Assembly: GCF_900496995.4 (NCBI RefSeq)
Contig: NC_044019.1
Span: 8,281,501 to 8,345,500, forward strand
Reading direction: 5' to 3'
Source: Aquila chrysaetos chrysaetos
Taxonomy: Eukaryota; Chordata; Aves; Accipitriformes; Accipitridae
DNA: 64,000 nt
Shown here piece after piece: positions 46,438 to 58,111 of the stretch. A program made the position numbers and the translations under genes. Positions within the stretch are counted from its first letter, which is position 1. Each line of letters opens with the position of its first letter. The notes below the pieces were generated by a model. The model did no database searches. It had not been told where the DNA came from and saw nothing but the letters and a program-made list of their open reading frames with translations.

Positions 46438-49400
46438 GCTTGAAATGCAAAGAAGTTGTGTGTTTCACATCTCTTTAACCATCATGTATTTCTTACAGAG
46501 CTTCCAATGATGAGTAAATTAATGCAGAGCAGACCACAAGGATGTCTCATGTGACTTTTTTACTATATAAAAATGCCTGTCTTTCAGATACTGAGCTGGA
46601 TCTGGCAGTAGAGACTGTGAGCTTTGCTCTTGGTATAACAGGACTATGGGGGCTACATAACTCACATTGATTCTCTATTGGCAGTTACTGTGTTGGTAGG
46701 TAAAAATTAGATGATGATGCCTGAATTTATGAATCCCCTGTGCACTGAGGGACTGCAGGATATAAATATGTAAGAGGACCTCCAGGAGGAAACGTGGGAC
46801 TGGCAAAACCACACTGATCTCAAGCAAAGGCAGACTTCTTTTTGATGCACGGAGCCTTTGCTTGTGTTAGCAGTAAATTCTTTTCTGTTCCAAATTGAGA
46901 CTGCAAAATCTGTGGCAAGAAAAAAAACCCCACAATCAGACTTCAATACCAAAAGACTGGGAATGATTGCAGTTACTTATAGAGATAGGATTGCTTGATG
47001 AAAATTGAGATGTAGTGTGTGATTAAACATATATTTGTTTGCTATACTCGTGGTTCAGTCCTGTCATTATAACAGCCAGTGCAGGTGTGTTACTACTATC
47101 TGGAAGATGATGTCTGGTGGCAGAATGAAAGGAGAAGCAAAAGCCTATGGCTGTGTAAAATGATTTCTTTCTTTTTTTTTTTTTTTTTTTGGTCAATTAG
47201 TTGTCTAAATAAAATAAGGTATTTTAGAAATGATAGTTGATTGAACAGCAATCAGAAATTAGGCTCCAAAAAATTTAAACCTCATGTTTTTATTTGGTAT
47301 CTGCAGTGTGCAAGTGCCTGGTCCCTTTTTATCTACTAATAATGTTTTAGCTTCCATTCTCATCTCGTCTCTCATAATCCCTGAAGAATATTCATGATGC
47401 CCTATGAATTGAGCTGGCTGGTAAGTTATCTGTCTTTATACCTCTGGAGAAGTTTGATTGCAAGCTTTTCTGAGAATATTTCATTCCTAGCACTTCATTT
47501 ATGCCCAGTCTGGTGTTAAAGCCTCTGTGGACATACCAGTGTACTAAAATTGCATCACAGCATCAAGTGAATTGGATCCTGGATATGCTTTTAAATTTAT
47601 AAAAAAACTTAAATATTTAGCTGTGGGTGAATCCCAGCCTGTGGCACTGCTGTGGGTCATGGCCTGCAGGGAAAAGCTGCTCTTCACCTTCTGACTGATG
47701 CATCTGTCAACTGATGTTTTGCAGAATAGTAAATGGGGGTGAAAGGAATTACCAGAGCACAAATAGCGATCATGTCATGGTTTTTTGTCCTGGGTAGCAC
47801 GTTCTTAAACTTGTTAGAATAATGCCTAGTATAATCAAGCTATACTTCACTACTTAAATCAAGCTTACTTTTAGCCCAGTGCTTTTTGAATTGAAATGAC
47901 TCGGGCAAACCTTTGTTTTGAAATAATTATAATTGCTTCTTACAGTTTTGCACACAAATTTCAGTTGTATCCTGATCTAAGAAATTTTAGCATTCTAGTA
48001 GATGGCTCTTCAATGTCCCTTTTGCAATCCCCATTCAAAAAAAAACCCAAAGAAAACAAACTGACAGATAGAGAAATAGGACAGAAGATTATAGAACTCT
48101 AGTTTCTTTTCAATATTTATTGTATTTTTTCAATATTTTTCCTTTTCTAGGTTTTGTGGACTTAGGCTCTGTCCCTCTCAACCTCTTGTGTTTCCTCGTG
48201 CACTCCAGTCAGCACTCTGTCAGAAGGCTTGACTCATATTTACCTTACAATTTAGAACTGATTCTCCTTGCAAACATTTGAAACAAAAAAAAACCCAAAC
48301 CAAAACAAAACAAAAAAAAAAGGAACTGAATGATATTTCACTTTTTCCTGTGTTTCTATACTTTTAAATTGAAGTGTTTAGGAAGCTGGGTCTTAATTAG
48401 CTTTTAGTGGAGGTGAGATAGAAAAGTATTTGTGTACCTGCCCATTATTTTTGCCTGAAAACACCTTTTTGGGTGTCACCTGACTCACCTCAGTGCCTTC
48501 TGAGATACCTGCTGCTTTGCAAGGCTCACATGCAATATTTGTGAGACTTAGTAATACCACGCGACAAGAAAGGCAGAGCAGGATGAAAATCAATTGTGTT
48601 CTCAGAAAAGGAGTTCAGTGCCTGCTTTTCAGCATGTGATTTGGGTTGAGAGAAGGAGGATTGAAAGAATAGTTCTGGTATTTTGTTCATTGGTCATCTC
48701 ATGAAGAACTGCACAGCACTGCATCTTCTGGATAGAGAAGGGCAGACCTTTGGGACCTGAAGACTGGTAAGACACTGGTGCAACTTTTCTTTGCTGGCCT
48801 TAGTGCCCCTTGCAGTGTTAAAAGTTTTGCTTTTCTAGCTTTTTTCTTCCTCCTGATGTTTTGCCAGCATTACAGATGGGAAGTATTAGCATGTTCTTAA
48901 CAACAACCACCCCCCCACCCCCCCTCAATACCTAGAAGTTTATGAGAAGATGGACTTTCTTCAGTAAAGCTGTTACTGTGGATGTCATAGGGAGCTGGGA
49001 CAGGAATCCCCATCCCTGCATGGAGCCACTGAGGTGCTGAATGGAGCTGACTGTGCTGAATTATCATCTTTCAGGTCTGATGGAGCAGTGTTACATCAGG
49101 ATGCTCACAGATGTGTCCAAGCTGTTTGCAGAGTGGATGTAACTTTGAAAGCAGTGTGATCATACTAATCTTCTGCTTGATAGCAGAAGCTTGGACCTGA
49201 GGTGGCTTGACCTGTGCCTGCAGCTTCTCCTGCTTTGTTCACAAATGTGTTGGGCCCTGTACACCTGCATGCTTTCCAGTTTTTCTCAAGAGTCTGGTGA
49301 GATGGAAGTTCCTGATCTTGTCAAAACCCAAACCCAAACAAAAAAACCCCAAACCCGTAGCTTTGCTTGCAGCTTTTCAGCTCTCCATATGTGTTGCTGC

Positions 49401-52400
49401 AGAGGTCTATGCTTGTCTCTTTGTGCTTCCTCTTTGTGTGACCCTTTCCCCTTTTTATGATGACTTCTCAGAACTTGGTCTTCCAGCCTCCTCCCCATCT
49501 TACGTTTACAATAAGTAAAATCTTTTCAGTCCCCTCGTTACCTGTGGTGGGTTTTTGTCCATGGATAGTAGCAGAACCTCCTGACATCACTTAGAGCCTT
49601 GGTTAATGCCTGAGGTTTGGCAGCAGCCGGTAACGTTTGAGGTGATGCTGCTTCACTGACTCTAAATACCTTCTTGTTCTGTTAAGGTCTTCCCACCTCC
49701 GCAGTGCTGTTACCCTAGCGTTGCTGAGTGCCAACTCAGAAGAATTTCCATCTTCCAGAACAGTACAAGAGGCAGCAGAAAGGGTGAAATGAAGCCTTTA
49801 TTGGCTCTGGGGTTTTGCTCTATTGTCTGAGTCCTAGGTATGGTAATCTGCTTTTTGATGCAAATTACACTTCTTGTGACCCAAGAGTTTAGGTAGGTCC
49901 AGAGTTCAGCTTGGTTTGAGTGAGCTTTAGAGTTTTATACCTACACACTCATAGCAGAAACCTAGCAACCGTTTTTCTTTCTTGGAACAGTTAATTTGTT
50001 GGTCACATCCATTTGAGGCAAGTGTTTTTCTTCTAGATCCCTTGATCTCTGGCCTGTGCTGGGTCATCAGCTTGGCTTTATGTATGTCTCTTAATCTCTT
50101 TAGGGTTTGAGAAATGAAGATTTCTTTGGTTTCATTCCTTTTTTAGGGAAACAGCATGTTTTGGTCACAGCTGTTAGGTAGCTCTTGAATCTTAAAATTC
50201 ATAGTTTCTCCAAAACTGGTGGTTGTTCTGTTTTCTGCTTTTGGCCATTAGGCTTAGAAGATGCTCTCGGGGGAGTGTGGTAGTGCACTGCCTCCTGTAA
50301 TAGTGCCTTGTTGATGATATCTTGACAGGTATCACCACTTTGACTCGCATAGGCAACAAGAGATCTTGCAGCCTGGTGGTTTTTCATTCATGTGAGTACA
50401 TCAGACTCATTTAGGATTTTAAATCCTTGCCTGTTCCTACTGGATTTCTCTTAAAAAAAAAAAAAAAAGGGGGGGGGGGGGCAAGTAAATTCCAGTTAAT
50501 GTCACAGCTGCACAACTTTATGAAATTCCTGTGTAGACATTGGTGAAGTGACTTGCATGTTATTTCACCTGTAGGATATTCGGGTTGATCCATCTTTGAC
50601 TGAACAGTTTCTCTGTCCTTAATGGGCAGTTTGGAAAAAAAAAAAGATCTGTTCCAGAGTAGTTGGGATTTATTTATTCTGCATGCTTAAATGAAACTTC
50701 CAGCATATTGTAGGAGAAACAGTTAAAAAGAAGAACGTCTTACCACTAAAGTCAAGGAACATGGATTATTTATCCTCAACCAAGCCTCAGACAAACTGGT
50801 GTCAAAGACAAAGGTGTAAAAATCGCTTAAATCAGCTCTGGCAGTATGTCACATTTCTTTCAGTGAGCTGAAGCAGTAACTCGGGTAGCTATCACCTGTT
50901 ATCTTGTTTCCAGATTCAGTCCTAAGTTTTAGTTTATAGACAATTGTACGGATGCAAAGAGTTATAACTTATTTTGAAAAACTGATCAGGATCTTCCTAA
51001 GTATACCTCAGTAATTCAGGATATTTGATGGCACGTAAAAAAGGTGACTTGCTTCATGTCACTTACCTTTTGGCTTTATGCTCCCAGAGACGCCGGAGAA
51101 TAGTGTAACACCTTCTCGGTCTAATTGCGGTTTCTTTAAACTGCATGTGTATGTGACAGTTGATTAGCTATTTACATATTAATATTACTAACTAGCAATC
51201 TCAATGAAATGCTTCACCACATTAATGAAGAGGGCAGCAGAGCCTTTCTTGAGATTGTGAAGTCTGTTTTATTCATGTTATTTGTAATAAAGAGAGATCT
51301 TGTTTGCTACTTTTGTATTTGTTAAATGCCAGCTTCCTCTTATCCATGTCATAGGGTTAGAGGACATGTGCTCTGTTATAATAACTTTCTTCTGTTTGAA
51401 ACTTAATTATTTGTACTCTCATCCATTTTTAGATGATGAAGGAAAGACACTGTGATGGGCACTAAACCACGGACTTGCAGCGTGAACTCTGATGGCAGGT
51501 ACTTGTGTCTAGTCCTGGTGGTCTGACGTATCTGGGGAAGGCTTAGGTGCCGTGTGTCTCTTGGCCGTGGTTTTCTCTGTTCTCAATTTATTAATTTCAG
51601 CATTGATAGAAATGTTTGTTTGTCTTTATAGCATATCCAAGAGCTGTGCTGCAACAGAGGACATAAGTTTAGGGGGTGGGGGGGAGTGGGTTGACAACCA
51701 AGCCCTCAATAGTTAATCTGTTCTGGTTTTTTCTTATATAATCCTTAAAGTTTTATGGACAGCTGTTGGATTGATCAGACAGCTGCTGAAACCATAACAA
51801 AATGTCAAGAAACAGGGCATGTTTTTAGCATTGGGGAGGAAAAGAGACCAATTTGAGGATTAGATTTTTAACCCCTCCTGAAGTACTTTTTTGTCCTTTG
51901 AGATAGAGACCCAGATACAAAGTCACCAATCTGTTCAGTGAGGGTATTTTTTCTGTTTGTATTCCTGATTGAGAATTAGTGTCTGTGTAATGCTTGTTGC
52001 TAGAAAGTATTGAGTTGCTCATGCTCATTTATTTCTGTGCTGTGAGTTCAGCTGAGTATTCCTTTCTGCTCTATGAAGGGGGACTCCTGGTTGCTATTAG
52101 CTGTGCTTTAAAGACAAGAATTCCTGTGTTCAGTCAAGTTTAGGTCACATTTGTTCTGAAGCCTGATGAAAGCATTAGCTAATACGTATATTGTGATTCT
52201 CTGATTTGGGTTATAGAGGATTTGCCTGTGAATCTTGTTTTAACAGATCATTAAGTGTCTGGATTTCTTCCTTGGGTAACCAAGCAAATAGTCTCAGATA
52301 TGCTTTGCTAGGTAGAACCAAAAAATGTAGTGTAAGAACAAGAAATCTACACTACCTTGAATTAAAATAATTAAATAAACAAAATTTTAGGACATACAGT

Positions 52401-54737
52401 ATCTTAATGCCACAACTTGGAAGAATGATGTAGAAATTCTTGAATGAGTCTTGTTTTAACTGTCATTAAAACTATGCATACAATCTGTACTTTTGCAGTA
52501 AATGTAAAACATACCATGGATAAATGGTCTTCTAGAAGAACCCCAGCATCTGCCTGTCACAGCAAGCGATCTGAGCAGTGACTTACCTGTGTTAGCAGTT
52601 TCAGGTGGGTGTGTTATATGTATTTGCAGTCTTCTCTCTTGTTCTGTGCAGTGTACTAGAAACTGCACGTGCCTTGTATAATTTGTTTCCTACCCAGTCC
52701 TCTTGTAATGTCCAGTTTTTCTAATAAACATATTTTGAAGTCATTGCTTTGTGGCTGTTTTCCAAGGGTCTGAGTGTTCCCATGTGTTGCTTGTCCTCAG
52801 TGACGTATTCTCTTTGGATCATGCAGGGAAGAGGAGAAGAGAAACTCATAATCACTTCCTTTGGGTGGCGACTTTATTTTAAGCTGCCAGGTCAAAATGC
52901 AACACCTTTTCTCATAGTTTCTCTGTTTTGAGTATTTTCTTGGAGTGTCCTGATGCTTCAGATCAGACAGAAAACCAATTTAAGCAAACCTGAAGAAACT
53001 TCTCATGAAGCAAAATTAATTCCGAATGTTTGTTTGGAAAACAACGATGAAACAAATTGGAAGTTATGATCTTGTGATTTTATTCCCATGAAGTGCCAAG
53101 TCCTGCAGGAAACTTCAGCCGTATGAAGTTGAGAGTTACCTCGCACTTACATGAATACCAAGGGTTTGGCTTCATCCTGGCTTGTTAGTTTTTGTTTCAG
53201 AGGGGGACTGAGAAGAGAGCAGAATGCACCTAGTGGTCTTTAATGTGCAGTACCTCACTGTGTTTGCAGTATTCCTCCATTTGATTGTTTCCAGGGAGTA
53301 GGGGGAAGATGGCCCGTGTGCCGGCATAGATATGTTTTCAAGAGATGAGAATTTGTGTGTGTGCATGTATTTACTTAAAAATCCCTTTCTTCTATAGAAG
53401 CATTCTGACATGTCATGTAGTTCAGTTTGGCTTTGTTTTTCATTTCAGCTGTGCAGACATTACCAGAATCACTCAGACACTCGTTTTTTCCATGCTTAAT
53501 CCTTTTTATATGCAACGTTGTACTAGTCTTGCTGAACAGCAGGAATGAATGGTTCCTAAAAACAACTACTACAGAAGCGTAAGTTCAGGAGCTGGCATGA
53601 GATTATTTTGGAGACTTGGCCAAGAAAGAAGTATTAGAGTTAGTCCTGTAACAAACACGTTTGGTAAATTGAAAAAAAAATAAAAAAAAAATCCAGAAGT
53701 TTTGAAGTTTGACTCAGCTCCTAACCCTCTTCAAACAAACAAAACCTTCTCGAATACCTTGATTTGGCACAATTGTGGCATTAGTGCTGTGTGTGCAGTC
53801 CTCTGAATGCAGCTCTGGGTTCATAACTGGTGTGGTGTGCTGGCAGGCAGCTTGCTCCCTGGGAAGAGGGTGATGTGAAGTTGCGTTCAGTCAAAATTCA
53901 GTGAATGTCTCCTATTACAGAAAAGGTTAGATTAAATCTTGTAGGTTTACCATCCTGTGAATAACCGAGCGTATTGCTTTCATGGGGCGAGAGGGGAGAC
54001 ACTTTTCAACCAAGACTGGTCTGGAGGAATCATTAGCTGCTTCCAGATGCGGAGCCATCCACTGCCCTTTGAATCCACCAGAACATGAATAAACATATTT
54101 TATGTTTGTGTTTGACTGTATGAATTCTTGCTTTTTGTAAAGGGACCTGTGAATTGGAAATAAATCTTGTGCGTAAGTTGTATTCTGGGGAAGGGAGAAG
54201 ACTGAGAGGATACTTTCAATGTGCACATCCTCTGGTTGTTCTCTTGGCTGAAGAACAACAGTGATGTTGCTCTGATGCAGTAAACTATAAACTGTAGCTG
54301 GGAACGGTTCTTGTCATTGCAGACCTTGGGCTGATGGTGTTACTTCAATTTCTGCTACACTTTGAGGAATGAAATGGTAAAGTGAGTAGTCAAATGAGAT
54401 GTTACACTGTAAGAATAAGGATTGCTGAGATACTGCAGGGAGAACATCACCCTTTTCAGAGCTGTTGTTCCTCACACTCTGTAATGTGGGATTTACCAGT
54501 TAATACTGCACCATTAAAACTGAAGATAAGTATTGAAACATGTCAGGCAGTTTTGCTTTGCTTTTCTTCAGCTTAGTATGTGTGTGTAGCTGGGTAAATC
54601 TAGCTCAGCCTGTGTAAGCGTATCCAGGCTGTGATCCTCCTTACGTGCTCTGGATCACTCTGAAGTGGGATAAGCCAAACACTGAAAGTACTTTTTTTTT
54701 TTTAATTAGGAAAATGACATGGTATATTTAAAGGACC
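46438..54737. other. Intergenic region between the CR1 and LTR insertions
   Basis: No exon or RNA gene is recognised. It holds poly(T) near 47169-47190, A/C-rich low-complexity sequence near 48283-48321, a C-rich run near 48908-48926, and adjoining poly(A) and poly(G) tracts at 50453-50481. Open frames are short and without domains. Confidence 0.55.
50453..50481 (+). repeat. Adjacent (A)16 and (G)13 homopurine tract
   Basis: A run of A passes directly into a run of about 13 G (50469-50481). Pure homopurine strands of this kind can form triplex or G-quadruplex structures and are prone to sequencing error. Confidence 0.85.
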
Positions 54738-55315
54738 TGTCCTGGTTTCAGCTGGGATGGAGTTAATTGTCTTCCTAGTAGCTGGTACAGTGCTATGTTT
54801 TGAGTTCAGTATGAGAATAATGTTGGTAACACTGATGTTTTCAGTTGTTGCTAAGTAGTGTTTAGTCTACAGTCAAGGATTTTTCAGCTTCTCAAGCCCA
54901 GCCAGCGAGAAAGCTGATGGGGCACAAGAAGTTGGCACAGGACACAGACAGGGCACCTGACCCAAAGTGGCCAACGAGGTATTCCATACCATGTGATGTC
55001 ACATCTAGTATAGGAACTGGGGGGAGTGGGGGCGGGGGGAATCGCCCCTCGAGGACTAACTGAGCATCGATCAGCAGGTGGTGAGCAATTGCACTGTGCA
55101 TCACTTGTACATTCCAATCCTTTCATTATTGCTGTTGTCATTTTATTAGTGTTATCATTATTAGTTTCTTCTTTTCTGTTCTATTAAACCGTTCTTATCT
55201 CAACCCACAAGTTTTACTTCTTTTCCTGATTTTCTCCCCCATCCCACTGGGTGGGGGGTGGAGTGAGCGAGCGGCTGCGTGGTGCTTAGTTGCTGGCTGG
55301 GGTTAAACCATGACA
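54738..55315 (+). mobile_element. Solo endogenous-retrovirus LTR (ERVL-like)
   Basis: A 578-bp unit begins TGTCCTGGTTTCAGCTGGG and ends GGGGTTAAACCATGACA, with the TG...CA ends of an LTR. It contains ATTAAA (55183-55188) as a polyadenylation signal in the expected 3' half. The flanking 5-mers GGACC (54733-54737) and GGGCC (55316-55320) match at four of five positions, fitting the 5-bp target-site duplication of ERVL-type elements. I recognise the sequence as a common avian LTR type but cannot name the exact subfamily. No gag, pol or env frame adjoins it, so it is a solo LTR left by recombination. Confidence 0.88.
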
Positions 55316-55456
55316 GGGCCTTAAGGTAGGAATTAATCTTTTGGGGGAAATTCTTGCTCCCAGTGTGCAGATTGCTTTGAAAGTGATAACGACCAGTTGT
55401 ATTGGAGTAAGAACTGGTTATACTTCATATAGGGAAGGTACATATGGTGCAAACAA

Positions 55457-55471
55457 CCCCCCCCCCCCCCC
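55457..55471 (+). repeat. Poly(C) tract
   Basis: A run of about 15 C, just 3' of the solo LTR. It is simple sequence. Confidence 0.9.
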
Positions 55472-56623
55472 AATTCAACTTCATCAGTCATAGCCAAAAT
55501 TCTTCATGCTGTGCAGCTCTCACACTTTAAAAATTGACACATTTGGGTCTCCTATTTCTTGCAACTCTTTACAGGTCCCTTTATTTCCACCTGCTGGATT
55601 TCAAATTAAAATTTGGATTTTTTTTTCATATTTTGGCTTGCTCATTTGCCTACCTGAAAGCACATAGATGAGGATAGATGCATTAGAGATGTGTTTAAAG
55701 AAACACAGGCTAACTGATCCCTTTCCAGATACACTGTGACATTACAAAAGTCAAATCATTCCCTTTATAAATTTTATCTGAGAAAACACACGAAGGCCAG
55801 TGTTTGAATTTTCTCTTCAGAAGGAAAGCTGAAAAATTTGACAATGAACTGTGAGAAATGGTGTGGAAATCTCACTGTTGTAAGCTGATAGGTTGCACAC
55901 AGCCTCTTCTCCTGGGGTTTGTAACAGGGACTGCACAGAGAGACAGGGCAGCAATGGGGAGCTGTGACCTGTGTTGTGCCAGTGTAACTCCAGAAACAAC
56001 TGTTTCCAATCAAATGAGCAGCAGCCTTGATGATAATTTCTGAGATTTTGTGTTCCTGGTCCTGCCCTTCATCTAGGAGGGGCTTTACAATGGAATTGGA
56101 CAATTTTTCAGTATAAATTTGCTACTAATGCTTTCTCCTAGTCTGTGCTGCTTTTAATGCCACTGACCAGACTCTGCATGAACCAGTGCTGCCAGCAGCC
56201 CAGATCGCTGGCAGCTGTTAATGTTGCTGCTGTTGATTTTTTGGTTGGTTGTGGAAGCTGGGCTTGGAGAGCAACCTCTTACCAGGATCGCTAAAACCCC
56301 TTTTTCTACCACCATGGCCTCAGGGTGTTATGGCGGAGCTAGTGCAAAGTTAAATGCCATGGATGGCTTGGGGGAACCTGGACCACCTGGAACTTACAGA
56401 AAAAGGTTAAACTAAAGGAAGGTAGGTGATAATGATTGTTTTTCTTTTGATGGTTCATGAGCTATCAGTGTGACCTGATGATCACTCCCAGTGCTCCAAA
56501 AATTCATGCTTGGTTTCTGCTTTAGACTTCACTGTTTCTACTTCTTGATTTCTGGTGCTTTTTCCTGTACTTTCTCTCTATGCAGCTTCTTTTTACATTG
56601 TGATGAAATTCTCTCCTGAGCCA

Positions 56624-56671
56624 AATAAATGGATTTCCTATGGAGTCTTGCAAAAAAAAAAAAAAAAAAAA
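56624..56671 (+). repeat. AATAAA followed by a 20-nt poly(A) tract
   Basis: AATAAA at 56624-56629 is followed 22 nt later by 20 consecutive A (56652-56671). This is the spacing of a mature mRNA end copied into DNA. The sequence upstream has no recognised parent gene, and no clear target-site duplication is visible. It could equally be the 3' end of a local transcript or a chance A-run. Confidence 0.4.
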
Positions 56672-58086
56672 GTAATAAAATCTCTTGGATCATGACCTCT
56701 CCAGAACTACAAAACACTTCAGTTTTTAGCTGCAGCTGCCACAATCCTCTCTGCCTGTCTCTTGAGGGCCTGTGTGTGTCTGAAGATGCTGAATTACAGC
56801 CCTGAGAGGGCTGGTGGATGCCCAGAGGTTGGCAGGGTTGGGCCGCAGGACTTGGTGTGGGGAGGGTGGATGCAGCACAGGAGCTCCAGGGCTGCCTTTC
56901 CTGGATGAGGATGACTTTCTGAGATTTGGAGCGCATGCTGTGGGCAAAGTCAAGCTAACAGCAGCCTAGGGCATGCTCGTTGATGCAGGGTGGAAACTGG
57001 GTCCCTGTCTGCTTTCCAGGCTTTGACCTGACCTGCTCTCATGTGAAGCCTGTACCACCTCCTGCAGGGTTTCTCCTTATGTGAAAAAGAGGTCCTGGGG
57101 AATTGTTTGGATCATGCTGCACTTACGACCTTGTTATTGGAACCCATGAAGAGTGCAGTGTCTCTGGGCACGTGCTCAGGAGTGTGGTGCAGAGCTGCAT
57201 TAATTTCTGTACTCAGGAAGGCTTTGTGTTAATAAGGAAGAAGCGTTGCTGGGGCTGTCATTGTGGCATTTGGGCAATGCTGTGCTCAGATGAAGCCTTT
57301 TAATTTTTCCATCTGGTGTGATCAGATGAAAGAAAGAAAAAATAATTGAGAACAGAAATTACTTTCTATGCTGGAGACAGCAGAGCTTGGCTGTCTTTCC
57401 CAAGATATGTTGCTTTTGAGGCACCTGAGTTGGTGTGTTTTGGATCTGGTATCAGACTCAGCCTGTCCCGTCTCCTGACTTGCAGCATTGCCAGCAGCAT
57501 GGCAGAGAAAGGACAGCTTCAATACTGCAACAGAGCCAAGTGCCCTGGCCTGACGTGAGCAATGAGCTTTAAGCCCTTTGCAAAAGCATGGTGATCTTTA
57601 ATTGCCAGCTGGCCTGCAGAAAAATGTGCTATGAATATTTAAGCACACAGCACCTCTAAATCTTTTCTTGATCTCATGGTCTTCTACCAGGACAGAAGTT
57701 AGAGATACCTGTTAACCTGAAACATCAGAGCCTCGCTGAAGGGACTAGGGCATGATCCAGCAGCAACCATGCAGCTCCTTGAAGGGCAGTTACCAAGATG
57801 ATGTGCTGAGCAGGGGAGGTAGCGAGATTCAATGCCTGCAAATAGTGTTGCGGGAGTTTGAGATTGGACATAAGCAACATCTTTGTGAGGAGAGCAGTGC
57901 AACAGTGGGACAGGCTGGGGAGATCTCCATCCCTGCAGTCCTGAGCTTGGGTGGGGGATTGCCCTACTTGAGGCTTGAAGTTGGATGAGAGATCTGCAAA
58001 AGTGCTTTCCAACCACCAGGAAAGGGCTCTGCTGCAGTGTGGAATGAAAACCTGCTGCCACCTGAAGAAAAATTGTTTATTAAGAC

Positions 58087-58111
58087 ACCCCCCCCCCCCC
58101 CCCCCCCCCCC
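58087..58111 (+). repeat. Long poly(C) tract
   Basis: About 25 consecutive C residues, then GCCCC and a poly(T) run. Such a tract is unstable, and its exact length in an assembly is unreliable. Confidence 0.9.
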
